DNA from: Hyphomicrobium sp.
GTDB lineage: Bacteria; Pseudomonadota; Alphaproteobacteria; Rhizobiales; Hyphomicrobiaceae
Reading direction: 5' to 3'
DNA: 21,390 nucleotides
Assembly (NCBI GenBank): GCA_030609245.1
Contig: JAUWCP010000012.1
Location: forward strand, 1-21,390
The notes under the pieces were generated by a model. It was not told the DNA's origin. It was given only the letters and a program-made list of their open reading frames with translations, and did no database searches. The translations under genes and the position numbers were made by a program. The stretch's first letter is position 1; each line of letters starts with the position of its first letter. This document shows positions 14,422 to 21,390 of this stretch, piece after piece.

Positions 14422-14958
14422 CTAGTTGGCGTGTAACGTTCGTCGTCGGCTACGCTTGCAAATGGCTAGTGCAAACTCATGAAGCAGAAGCTGGCTTCTG
14501 ATCGCCATGGAGACGCACAGCTGGCGCAGCAAGTGTTGCGCAACGGCGTGTTGCTTCTCAATCGCGGCGCTGACTGCGTTCAAACCGAACCCGCACCAGG
14601 CGACAAAAATATCCGCCGGCACGGAGTTCCAACTGGTGCTGGGTCCTGACCGCAAACTCGAAGGTGCCGTCGCAGTTGCTCGCGTCTCGGGATTCTCAAC
14701 ACCGTTCGCCGCTGCCTTCGGTTTTGGCTTCGCCGTCGTTTTCTGACGGGCGTTGGTCTCCGACACAGCTTGCTTGGCGCGGTACTTGTCGCGTAGCCGC
14801 CGGATGAGTGAGGGATCCTCGATGCCGAGTGACCGGATAGCGGTTGTGGGCTTGAGTTTGGGGTCGGCGGCGAGTAGCGCAGCGATACGTGCGAGCTGCT
14901 GACTGTCGTCGACACCGCTACCTTTTGGACGCCCTTGGCGCGCAGTTGCGCTGGCCAT
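14422..14958 (-). CDS. Hypothetical protein with AT-hook-like and HTH-like N-terminus and phasin-like C-terminus
   Basis: I do not recognise a named family. The 178-residue protein starts with an AT-hook-like GRPKGSG (9-15), then a helical segment (about 18-62, with ARIAALLAADPKLKPTTAIR followed by SLIRRLRDKYR) that could be a small helix-turn-helix. A lysine-, proline- and alanine-rich linker covers about 63-108. The C-terminal amphipathic helices (114-170, FGLNAVSAAIEKQHAVAQHL and after) resemble phasin-like proteins, and the end is strongly basic. A DNA-binding role is inference from the basic motifs. The ATG at 14958 is chosen because the glycine/basic motif follows at a natural distance; upstream in-frame starts reach 15021. 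It is followed by a strong minus-strand terminator (14351-14372), which supports a real transcribed gene. It lies apart from the kinase gene upstream (228-base gap) and probably has its own promoter in the AT-rich 15022-15110. Confidence 0.7.
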   Translation of the reverse strand: MASATARQGRPKGSGVDDSQQLARIAALLAADPKLKPTTAIRSLGIEDPSLIRRLRDKYRAKQAVSETNARQKTTAKPKPKAAANGVENPETRATATAPSSLRSGPSTSWNSVPADIFVAWCGFGLNAVSAAIEKQHAVAQHLLRQLCVSMAIRSQLLLHEFALAICKRSRRRTLHAN

Positions 14959-15186
14959 GATCAATCCCATGCCAATCGATTCGTCGTCAGCAATTGTGTG
15001 GAGGAGACGAGTCCGAACCAAGGATAATAAATAGGTATCAGGGGTCTACGGGCGACAATTGAGATCTAATGTTGCGAAAATGCATCCAAAAACTTGTATC
15101 CAATACCTGAAGCGACTGTGGTCGGAACTACAACTTGAAGGCCCGCCGTAAACCGGAGCGGCGTCTGCTTTGTTGCATGCCCCTGT

Positions 15187-16185
15187 TTAAGACAGCAGGC
15201 CGTTTGCGCGCGCTAGGGTGTCGAGCGGTTTTTCCGGCCGTGCGCCGACGTGGGAAATAATTTCGGAAGCGGCAAGGCTGCCAAGCTTCCCCGCGGTTTC
15301 TAACGACAGACCTTGCGTTAGGCCAAACAAGAATCCAGCCGCATAGAGGTCACCGGCGCCTGTGAGATCCACGACGTTCTCAACCGGCACGACGGGAATG
15401 GAGATATTCTCTTCACCAGAGAGAATGAGAGAGCCGTGGGCGCTGCGCGTGAGGACGGCGAGCTTACTATCGGACGCGGCCCGGCGCGCCGCCTCGTCGA
15501 AATTCGATGTCTCATAGAGCGCGGTGATCTCGCTTTCATTGGCAAATAATATGTCGACGTTTGAGCGAATGAGTTCCAAGAACTCGGTGCGATGGCGATC
15601 AACACAAAATCCGTCCGATAGCGTTAGCGCGACTTTGCGTCCAGCTTTGGCAGCGACGCTCGCCGCTTGGCGGAATGCCGCCTTGGCCTCGGGCTGGTCG
15701 AACAGATAGCCCTCAAGATAAACGATCGCCGACGACTCTATAAGCGCCGGGTCGACCTCGCCTTGATCAAGATCGGTACTGATGCCGAGAAAGGTATTCA
15801 TCGTACGCTCGCCATCGGGTGTCACGAGAATGAGCGAGCGCGACGTGGGGGCCTTTCCCGCAGCGGCCGCAGTTTTGAAGGCAACGTTAGCAGCACGAAT
15901 GTCGTGCGAGAAGATGCGGCCGAACTCGTCGTCGGCGATCTTACCAATGAATGCAGCGCTGCCACCAAGGGAAGCGATCCCAACCATTGTGTTTGCAGCC
16001 GAGCCGCCCGACACCTCGATGCCGGGTCCCATGGTGCCGTACAGCGTTTCAATGGTAGCAGCTTCGACGAGGCGCATATGGCTCTTGGGGGCGTCATGGC
16101 GCTCAAGGAAGGCGTCGTCGCAGCGGCCAATGATGTCGACGATGGCATTGCCAATGCCAACGACGTCGTAGCGTGTGTCGGTCAT
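15187..16185 (-). CDS. PfkB-family carbohydrate/nucleoside kinase, probably adenosine kinase
   Basis: The 332-residue protein is a ribokinase/PfkB-fold kinase. The N-terminal sheet with YDVVGIGNAIVDIIG (6-20), the substrate-site GGSAANT (60-66), and the catalytic signature DLTGAGDLYAAGF with GAGD at 276-279 (anion hole and base D279) are all present. The overall pattern, including the N-terminal NAIVD and GIEVSGGSAANTM, fits the adenosine kinase branch common in alphaproteobacteria, which makes AMP from adenosine; another nucleoside or sugar as substrate cannot be excluded. The ATG at 16185 has GGGG five bases upstream and a typical start; the frame is open ten residues further. It reads in the same direction as holA, 89 bases downstream of that gene's stop. 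Confidence 0.85.
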   Translation of the reverse strand: MTDTRYDVVGIGNAIVDIIGRCDDAFLERHDAPKSHMRLVEAATIETLYGTMGPGIEVSGGSAANTMVGIASLGGSAAFIGKIADDEFGRIFSHDIRAANVAFKTAAAAGKAPTSRSLILVTPDGERTMNTFLGISTDLDQGEVDPALIESSAIVYLEGYLFDQPEAKAAFRQAASVAAKAGRKVALTLSDGFCVDRHRTEFLELIRSNVDILFANESEITALYETSNFDEAARRAASDSKLAVLTRSAHGSLILSGEENISIPVVPVENVVDLTGAGDLYAAGFLFGLTQGLSLETAGKLGSLAASEIISHVGARPEKPLDTLARANGLLS

Positions 16186-16274
16186 GATATCCCCGGGGTT
16201 TAGAGTGCCGCGCACTATAGGCAGCGATCGCAGAGGGGCAAGTTTGCTCAGAGAAATAGGGCTAGCTATTTCTT

Positions 16275-17306
16275 CTAGCGTTGGCCGGCACGGGCGGCCG
16301 TAGCCAGATCGAGCAGTAGCTGTTCTGTTATCGCCACTTGGAGTGCGCCGGAAAGGCGAGCGGATTTTGCCGCCCGCCCAGCGCGACGGAGGGCATCGGC
16401 AAGACGTGCAGACGACCAGGTGCGTATTTGCCGGGCGATCGTGTCTTTTTGCTTAAAATGGATTGGTGGCCGGAAGTTTCGCAACACCTCCTCAAACGAG
16501 CGACCCGCGTCAAGCTCGCAGCGAATGCGATGCAGGCGGTGGATATAGCGCTGTAGGGCCAGGATGATGACTTGCGCGTCCGGTCCGGAGGTCAATGCGC
16601 GTGCGAACTCGCTGACGGCACGAGCAGAGTCGCCCGAGGCTGCAGCGCTTACGACCTTGTCGATAGTAAGTTCAGATGCATCTCCGACGATAGCATCGAT
16701 GTCGCCGGCATCGATCTGGGTCTTGCCCTTGGCATAGAGCGCAAGCTTTTCGATCTCGCCGCGCGACAACGCCCGGTCTGCGCCAACGCGTGCCAGAAGG
16801 AGATCGCGCGCTTCGGGATCAATTGTGAGACCGTACGATTTGAGCGTTTGACTGATAAGCGATTCGAGATCGTGCGCCTCGTCGGGATAACAAGCGACGG
16901 CGGCGGCCTTGCTCGATTTTTCGAAGAGAGACCGCAGGGAATCGTTGGGACGCAAATTTCCCGCTTCGACGATTAACGTCGAAGCAAGCTTATCCTCGTC
17001 GAGGAGCGGTTTAATAGCGGTTGTTCCGATCCGCCGTCCTGTCGTTGCGCGTACGATCTTGGTGCCTCCGAACATCGGCACGGTCTGCAGCTCAACGGCA
17101 AGGCGTTCTGGATCTGTGTCGAGGTCGGCATCGTCTAGGCGAATGATTTCTCCGTGAGGATCCTCGCGCTGCGCGATCAATGTAGCAAGTGCACGTGCGC
17201 GCTCGGCAACGAGACCTGCATCAGTTCCATAGAACAGTATGGCGGACTGGCGCGGACCAGGCGGCTTGAGAAAGCTTTGAGCCTGATGAGCCTTGACGGC
17301 GACCAT
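16275..17306 (-). CDS. holA: DNA polymerase III delta subunit HolA
   Basis: HolA is the delta subunit of the clamp loader, which opens the beta clamp and loads it on primed DNA. The 343-residue length is normal. The order of features fits: N-terminal AAA+-like domain (ILFYGTDAGLVAERARALA, about 23-41; DDADLDTDPERL; the beta-contact region QTVPMFGGTKIV), then ALSRGEIEKLALYA and the helical collar domain with LQRYIHRLHRIR. There is no P-loop, as expected for delta. The start MVAVKAHQAQSFL is typical of alphaproteobacterial homologues. leuS-lptE-holA is a conserved gene order in proteobacteria, here with gaps of 23 and 51 bases, so they are probably one operon. Confidence 0.95.
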   Translation of the reverse strand: MVAVKAHQAQSFLKPPGPRQSAILFYGTDAGLVAERARALATLIAQREDPHGEIIRLDDADLDTDPERLAVELQTVPMFGGTKIVRATTGRRIGTTAIKPLLDEDKLASTLIVEAGNLRPNDSLRSLFEKSSKAAAVACYPDEAHDLESLISQTLKSYGLTIDPEARDLLLARVGADRALSRGEIEKLALYAKGKTQIDAGDIDAIVGDASELTIDKVVSAAASGDSARAVSEFARALTSGPDAQVIILALQRYIHRLHRIRCELDAGRSFEEVLRNFRPPIHFKQKDTIARQIRTWSSARLADALRRAGRAAKSARLSGALQVAITEQLLLDLATAARAGQR

Positions 17307-17357
17307 GAGGCGTTACCGCGAAAGAGAGAAATAGTGCGCCATCAAGATGGGCTCACT

Positions 17358-17894
17358 TCAGGCGGCGCCCGAAAGGAAAGCGGCCAACCGCGACTTGAGC
17401 TCGTTCCCGATTGTCCGCGCGGCGCGATCTTCCGCATCTTTGCGCGCACGAACATTGGCGAAGACTGAATCGAAACGCTGGAATGGCGATCGTCCAAAGC
17501 TCTTGCCCTCGAGCATGATGGTATTATCGGACATCCTGATCAGTTTGAACGAGGCATCAAGGTTATAAGTACTGCCGAGAGAATCACCGTCGATGCGAAC
17601 GAGCGTGGCCGTGATGGATTCACGAATGACAATGTTGAGGCGATAGGCCGGCTTTAACGGTAGATCCCCTCCGGTCGACTGGAAAATCAGCTCGTTGCGC
17701 AAGCGCTGACCGACGCGCCCGGGAATTGGCGCAATGTCGATTTGGGCTAGTTTCTCGTTGACGTCGGTTCCGACAACGGCCGGCGAGGCATAGAGGGGAC
17801 GGAATCCGCCGTCGCCACACCCCGTCGCGAGCATGGGCATCGCTGCGCACGCCAAAACAACCCAAATTGTCGATCGGTGGCTGTTAGCCCGCAT
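17358..17894 (-). CDS. lptE: LPS-assembly lipoprotein LptE
   Basis: LptE is the outer-membrane lipoprotein that plugs and helps assemble LptD, the translocon that places lipopolysaccharide on the cell surface. The 178-residue protein has a lipoprotein signal: hydrophobic WVVLACAAMPMLATG (11-25) followed by the acylated cysteine C26. Then comes CGDGGFRPLYA, the C-G-F-x-P-L-Y motif of alphaproteobacterial LptE. Sequence conservation in this family is low, so the call leans on the signal, this motif, the size, and the position between leuS and holA. Confidence 0.92.
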   Translation of the reverse strand: MRANSHRSTIWVVLACAAMPMLATGCGDGGFRPLYASPAVVGTDVNEKLAQIDIAPIPGRVGQRLRNELIFQSTGGDLPLKPAYRLNIVIRESITATLVRIDGDSLGSTYNLDASFKLIRMSDNTIMLEGKSFGRSPFQRFDSVFANVRARKDAEDRAARTIGNELKSRLAAFLSGAA

Positions 17895-17917
17895 CGATCG
17901 CCCCTGTATTTTGATCG

Positions 17918-20542
17918 TTAGCCGACCACATTCACGATCCTCTGCGGCACAACGATGACCTTTTTGACCGGGCGACCATCCAGGGCGCGCACCACAGGCT
18001 CAAGCTTCAAGGCTGCCGCCTCGATTTCGTCGGAGCCAGCGGTTCGGGCAATTGTTAGCTCGTCTCTCCGCTTACCATTAACCTGTACGGCAATGGTGAT
18101 CGTATCGTCAACGAGCAACGCCGCTTCGGTCTCCGGCCAGGGTTGATTGGCCAACAATGTGTTGTATCCGAGCCTCGCCCAGCATTCTTCGGCCAAATGC
18201 GGCATCATAGGGCAGATTATCTGCACCAAGAGTTCAAGTGATTCGCGTACGGCCCAGGGTAGGCCTTCGCCCGATTTTCCGATTGCTGTGCCAAGAACAT
18301 TTGCGAACTCGTAGATTTGGGCAACCGCCACATTGAAACGCAGGCTTTCGAAGTCCTGCGCCACGTGATCCAGCGCCCTATGCGCCGTCCGGCGTAACAC
18401 CGTCGCCTCGGCACCAAATTCCTTAGGACGCGCTGCGCCCTTTTTGGCAGCCGCTTCGATCCCCTGATCCACCAGCCGCCAAATGCGCTGCACAAAGCGC
18501 CGTGCGCCCTCGACGCCGACGTCGGTGTAGATCACGTCGCGCTCGGGCGGGCTGTCGGAAAGTACGAACCAGCGTGCGACATCGGCGCCGTGCTCGTTGA
18601 CGAACTCGTCGAGGTCCACGGTGTTCTTGCGCGACTTCGACATCTTCTCAACGGGGCCGATTATGGCTTGCTCACCCGTCGCGATCTCGACGGCGCCGCG
18701 CGAGTCACCCTCGCCATCAACGCGGACCTGCCCAGGGAGCAACCAGTAGCCGGCGGGCGACTTGTACGTTTCGTGGGTCACCATGCCTTGTGTGAAAAGC
18801 GCAGCGAACGGCTCACGCACGTTCTTTGTCAGTTTCAAGTGGCCGGTGTCGCACATCGCGCGAGTGAAGAAGCGCGAGTAGAGCAAATGCAAAATCGCGT
18901 GCTCGATACCGCCAATGTATTGGTCGACGGGAAGCCAATAGGCCGCCGCCTTCTGGTCGACTGGGGTGGCGGAATGAGCCCCTGTGAAGCGGACGAAATA
19001 CCATGAGCTGTCTACGAACGTGTCCATAGTATCGGTTTCCCGCTGGGCATCCTTGCCGCACTTGGGACAGGCGACATGCTTCCATGTGGGATGACGGTCG
19101 AGGGGGTTGCCGGGCTTGTCGAAGCTGGCATCATCGGGCAAGCGGACGGGCAGGTCCTCGTCGGGAACGGGCACAACACCACAAGCTTCGCAATGAATCA
19201 CGGGGATCGGGCAGCCCCAATAACGCTGGCGCGAGATGCCCCAGTCGCGCAGGCGGTAGTTCACCTTGCGCTTGCCGACGGGTTTTTTTGCAAGCGGAAT
19301 CTTTTCGAGTTTCTTGGCGGCTGCTTCGAACGCCGCATTGGTGTCGAGGCCGTCCAGAAAGCCGGAGTTGATCATGGTTCCATCACCGTCGAAGGCTTTG
19401 TCCTTGATGGTGAACGTCTTGGCATCCTCACCGGGAGGCAGGATCACGGGAACGACCGGCAGCTCGTATTTGCGCGCAAAGTCGAGATCGCGCTGATCGC
19501 CCGATGGGCATCCGAAGATGGCGCCCGTGCCGTACTCCATGAGAACGAAGTTGGCGACATAGACGGGCAGCGTCCAAGTCTTGTCGAAGGGGTGAATGGC
19601 GCGAATGCCCGTATCAAGGCCCCTTTTCTCAGCGGTTTCCAGCTCTGCCACGGATGTGCCGACGTTACGGCACTCCTCACAAAAGGCGGCGAGTTCCGGG
19701 TTGTCCTTGGCTGCGGCTTGTGCGAGCGGATGGTCGGGTGCCAATGCGACGAATGATGCGCCAAACAGCGTGTCCGGTCGTGTCGTGTAAACCTCGACTT
19801 CCGGCTGGCCCTTCGGTGCCGTATTCTTATCGAGAGCAAAACGCACGAGTTGACCTTCGGAACGGCCGATCCAGTTCGCCTGCATCAAGCGAACCTTCTC
19901 GGGCCATTTCTCCAACGCTTGCAAGGCCTCAAGCAGCTCGTCGGCGTAACTTGTAATCTTAAAGAACCACTGCGTTAGCTCCCTCTGCTCGACGAGCGCG
20001 CCCGAGCGCCAGCCCCGCCCATCGATCACTTGCTCGTTGGCAAGCACGGTGTGGTCAACAGGATCCCAGTTGACCTTTGACGACTTGCGATACGCGAGGC
20101 CCTTCTTCAGCATGTCGAGGAAGAGCTTCTGTTGGTGCTGGTAATAGTCCGGCGAGCAAGTTGTTATCTCGCGCGACCAATCAAGTGACAGCCCCATAGA
20201 TTTGAGCTGACTCTTCATCGTCTCGATATTTTGATGGGTCCATTCAGCAGGATGGACCTTGTGCTCCATGGCCGCGTTCTCGGCCGGCATGCCGAACGCG
20301 TCCCATCCCATGGGATGAAGCACGTTGAAGCCCTTTGCGTGCTTGTAACGGGCGAAGACGTCGCCCATGGTGTAGTTGCGCGAGTGGCCAACATGGATAC
20401 GCCCCGACGGGTAGGGGAACATCTCAAGCACGTAGCATTTCGGCCGGGGATCAGCGTTGGAGGCGTGAAAGACGTCTGCTTTCTCCCAGACCTCTTGCCA
20501 ATGCTTTTCCCGTTCGGGCGCGTCGTATCGTTCAGTGGCCAT
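17918..20542 (-). CDS. leuS: Leucyl-tRNA synthetase
   Basis: LeuRS charges tRNA-Leu with leucine in the cytosol and edits mischarged products. The 874-residue class Ia enzyme has the HIGH motif as HVGH (50-53, in PYPSGRIHVGHSRNY) and KMSKS at 633-637. The CP1 editing domain carries TTRPDTLFG and EYGTGAIFGCPSGDQRD, keeping the two aspartates of DQRD that line the editing site, although the usual His before them reads Gly. The zinc-binding CEAC...CPKC pairs and the C-terminal anticodon-binding and tRNA-elbow domains are also present. The start MATERYDAPEREKHW fits the family. The gene is divergent from yggS across 88 bases and leads the leuS-lptE-holA run. Confidence 0.99.
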   Translation of the reverse strand: MATERYDAPEREKHWQEVWEKADVFHASNADPRPKCYVLEMFPYPSGRIHVGHSRNYTMGDVFARYKHAKGFNVLHPMGWDAFGMPAENAAMEHKVHPAEWTHQNIETMKSQLKSMGLSLDWSREITTCSPDYYQHQQKLFLDMLKKGLAYRKSSKVNWDPVDHTVLANEQVIDGRGWRSGALVEQRELTQWFFKITSYADELLEALQALEKWPEKVRLMQANWIGRSEGQLVRFALDKNTAPKGQPEVEVYTTRPDTLFGASFVALAPDHPLAQAAAKDNPELAAFCEECRNVGTSVAELETAEKRGLDTGIRAIHPFDKTWTLPVYVANFVLMEYGTGAIFGCPSGDQRDLDFARKYELPVVPVILPPGEDAKTFTIKDKAFDGDGTMINSGFLDGLDTNAAFEAAAKKLEKIPLAKKPVGKRKVNYRLRDWGISRQRYWGCPIPVIHCEACGVVPVPDEDLPVRLPDDASFDKPGNPLDRHPTWKHVACPKCGKDAQRETDTMDTFVDSSWYFVRFTGAHSATPVDQKAAAYWLPVDQYIGGIEHAILHLLYSRFFTRAMCDTGHLKLTKNVREPFAALFTQGMVTHETYKSPAGYWLLPGQVRVDGEGDSRGAVEIATGEQAIIGPVEKMSKSRKNTVDLDEFVNEHGADVARWFVLSDSPPERDVIYTDVGVEGARRFVQRIWRLVDQGIEAAAKKGAARPKEFGAEATVLRRTAHRALDHVAQDFESLRFNVAVAQIYEFANVLGTAIGKSGEGLPWAVRESLELLVQIICPMMPHLAEECWARLGYNTLLANQPWPETEAALLVDDTITIAVQVNGKRRDELTIARTAGSDEIEAAALKLEPVVRALDGRPVKKVIVVPQRIVNVVG

Positions 20543-20630
20543 GCGGCGTCAATCTCTTGAGTGTTTTCTTGAAGGGCGTTGGGCGCCGTAATGAGCCTGA
20601 AAGGTAAAAGGCGGTCAAGGCAGCAATCTC

Positions 20631-21323
20631 ATGGCACAAACACCTGAGATGTCGAGTACACCGGCAAAACAGCTGGAGGGGGTGCGCGGGCGGATTGCGG
20701 CAGCGGCGCGCTCTGCCGGTCGTGACGCAGCTGACGTCGAGTTGATCGCTGTCTCCAAGACCTTTGAGGCGCCCGGGATCCTGCCCGTCCTTCAAGCCGG
20801 CCACCTGCTGTTCGGCGAGAACCGCGTTCAGGAAGCCAAGCGAAAGTGGCCGGCTCTCAAGGCTCAGTTTCCCGATACAAAGCTGCACCTTGTCGGTCCG
20901 CTACAGTCGAACAAGGCCAAGGAGGCGGTGGAGCTGTTCGATGCAATCCACGCGATCGACCGGCTCAAGATCGCCAGGGCCATTGCTGCTGAAATGACAA
21001 AGCAGGCCAAGCGGCTCCAACTCTTCGTTCAGGTCAACACCGGCGAGGAACCGCAAAAGGCAGGCGTTTCGCCAAAGGAGGCCGCTGCCTTTGTAACGAT
21101 GTGCCGCGATGACCTGAAGCTGGATATCGCCGGCCTGATGTGCATCCCGCCGGTAGACGAGGAGCCGGCCGTTCACTTTGCCCTTCTGGCCAAACTTGCC
21201 GGTGAGCTCAGCCTCAAAAGCCTGAGCATGGGCATGAGCGATGATTTCGAGACCGCCATCGAATTTGGCGCCACTCACGTGCGCGTCGGCAGCGCTATCT
21301 TCGGAATGCGCACCACCGCCTAG
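20631..21323 (+). CDS. yggS: Pyridoxal phosphate homeostasis protein (YggS/PLPBP family)
   Basis: This 230-residue single-domain PLP-binding protein has the fold of alanine racemase but no known enzymatic activity; it buffers free pyridoxal 5'-phosphate and affects amino-acid and vitamin B6 balance. The PLP lysine is K43 in LIAVSKTF. The other signatures are FGENRVQEAKRK, HLVGPLQSNK, and near the C-terminus SMGMSDDFETAIEFGATHVR followed by VGSAIFG, which binds the phosphate. The ATG at 20631 is used; a second ATG at 20649 (residue 7) is also possible, and neither has a strong Shine-Dalgarno. It is divergent from leuS. The remaining 67 bases of the window after its stop show no recognisable gene or terminator. 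Confidence 0.97.
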   Translation: MAQTPEMSSTPAKQLEGVRGRIAAAARSAGRDAADVELIAVSKTFEAPGILPVLQAGHLLFGENRVQEAKRKWPALKAQFPDTKLHLVGPLQSNKAKEAVELFDAIHAIDRLKIARAIAAEMTKQAKRLQLFVQVNTGEEPQKAGVSPKEAAAFVTMCRDDLKLDIAGLMCIPPVDEEPAVHFALLAKLAGELSLKSLSMGMSDDFETAIEFGATHVRVGSAIFGMRTTA

Positions 21324-21390
21324 AGTTTTCCAGCGGGAATTCGCCCCGGCCGTCTTGTCCATCGGAGACCGATGTTAGGCTTACCACTGA

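Noticed and set aside
20901..21362. 153-residue minus-strand frame opposite yggS
   Set aside because: It is antisense to a clearly recognised YggS and has no family resemblance.
1..21390. Novel defence, mobile, CRISPR or biosynthetic system
   Set aside because: No transposase, integrase, repeat array, toxin-antitoxin pair or unusual gene cluster is visible; all but the small hypotheticals belong to known housekeeping or widespread families.

Overview
The window is a GC-rich housekeeping segment from an alphaproteobacterium, most likely Hyphomicrobiales; a Hyphomicrobiaceae-like member is a guess. The evidence is gene order. A UPF0085/PpsR gene lies head-to-head with hemE, followed by hemJ, rho, mnmE, mnmG, rsmG, parA and parB, and then holA, lptE and leuS. 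This is the conserved neighbourhood of the alphaproteobacterial chromosome origin. Two near-perfect parS sites and CcrM-type GANTC sites agree with this.

Layout. The left edge (1-230, minus) holds the 5' part of ppsR, cut by the window. Bases 231-667 have no convincing gene and are the best candidate for oriC: several DnaA-box-like 9-mers, an AT-rich end beside hemE, and three GANTC sites in 27 bases. Bases 668-3656 (plus) hold hemE-hemJ (late haem synthesis) and rho. Bases 3714-6804 (minus) hold a membrane fatty acid hydroxylase/sterol desaturase-family protein and a thioredoxin-fold DUF255 protein. Bases 6869-12940 (plus) hold mnmE, a gap with parS, mnmG, rsmG (carrying a second parS inside its reading frame), parA and parB. 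Bases 13027-14345 (plus) hold hisE and coaA. Bases 14422-20542 (minus) hold an unrecognised small DNA-binding-like protein, a PfkB kinase (probably adenosine kinase), holA, lptE and leuS. Bases 20631-21323 (plus) hold the PLP-homeostasis protein YggS.

How it works together. The core is the origin/segregation module: candidate oriC, two parS sites about 8 and 10 kb from it, and the ParA-ParB proteins that bind and move them. MnmE and MnmG form one complex that modifies the wobble uridine of tRNAs, and RsmG methylates 16S rRNA. HolA (clamp loader), LptE (LPS export) and LeuRS form a conserved minus-strand run. The non-core inserts are the hydroxylase/DUF255 pair between rho and mnmE, and hisE-coaA-hypothetical-kinase between parB and holA.

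I found no defence island, mobile element, CRISPR array, rRNA or tRNA gene, and no novel multi-gene system. The most useful points are the candidate oriC with its GANTC/palindrome cluster, the parS site embedded in rsmG, and the small AT-hook/phasin-like hypothetical protein.
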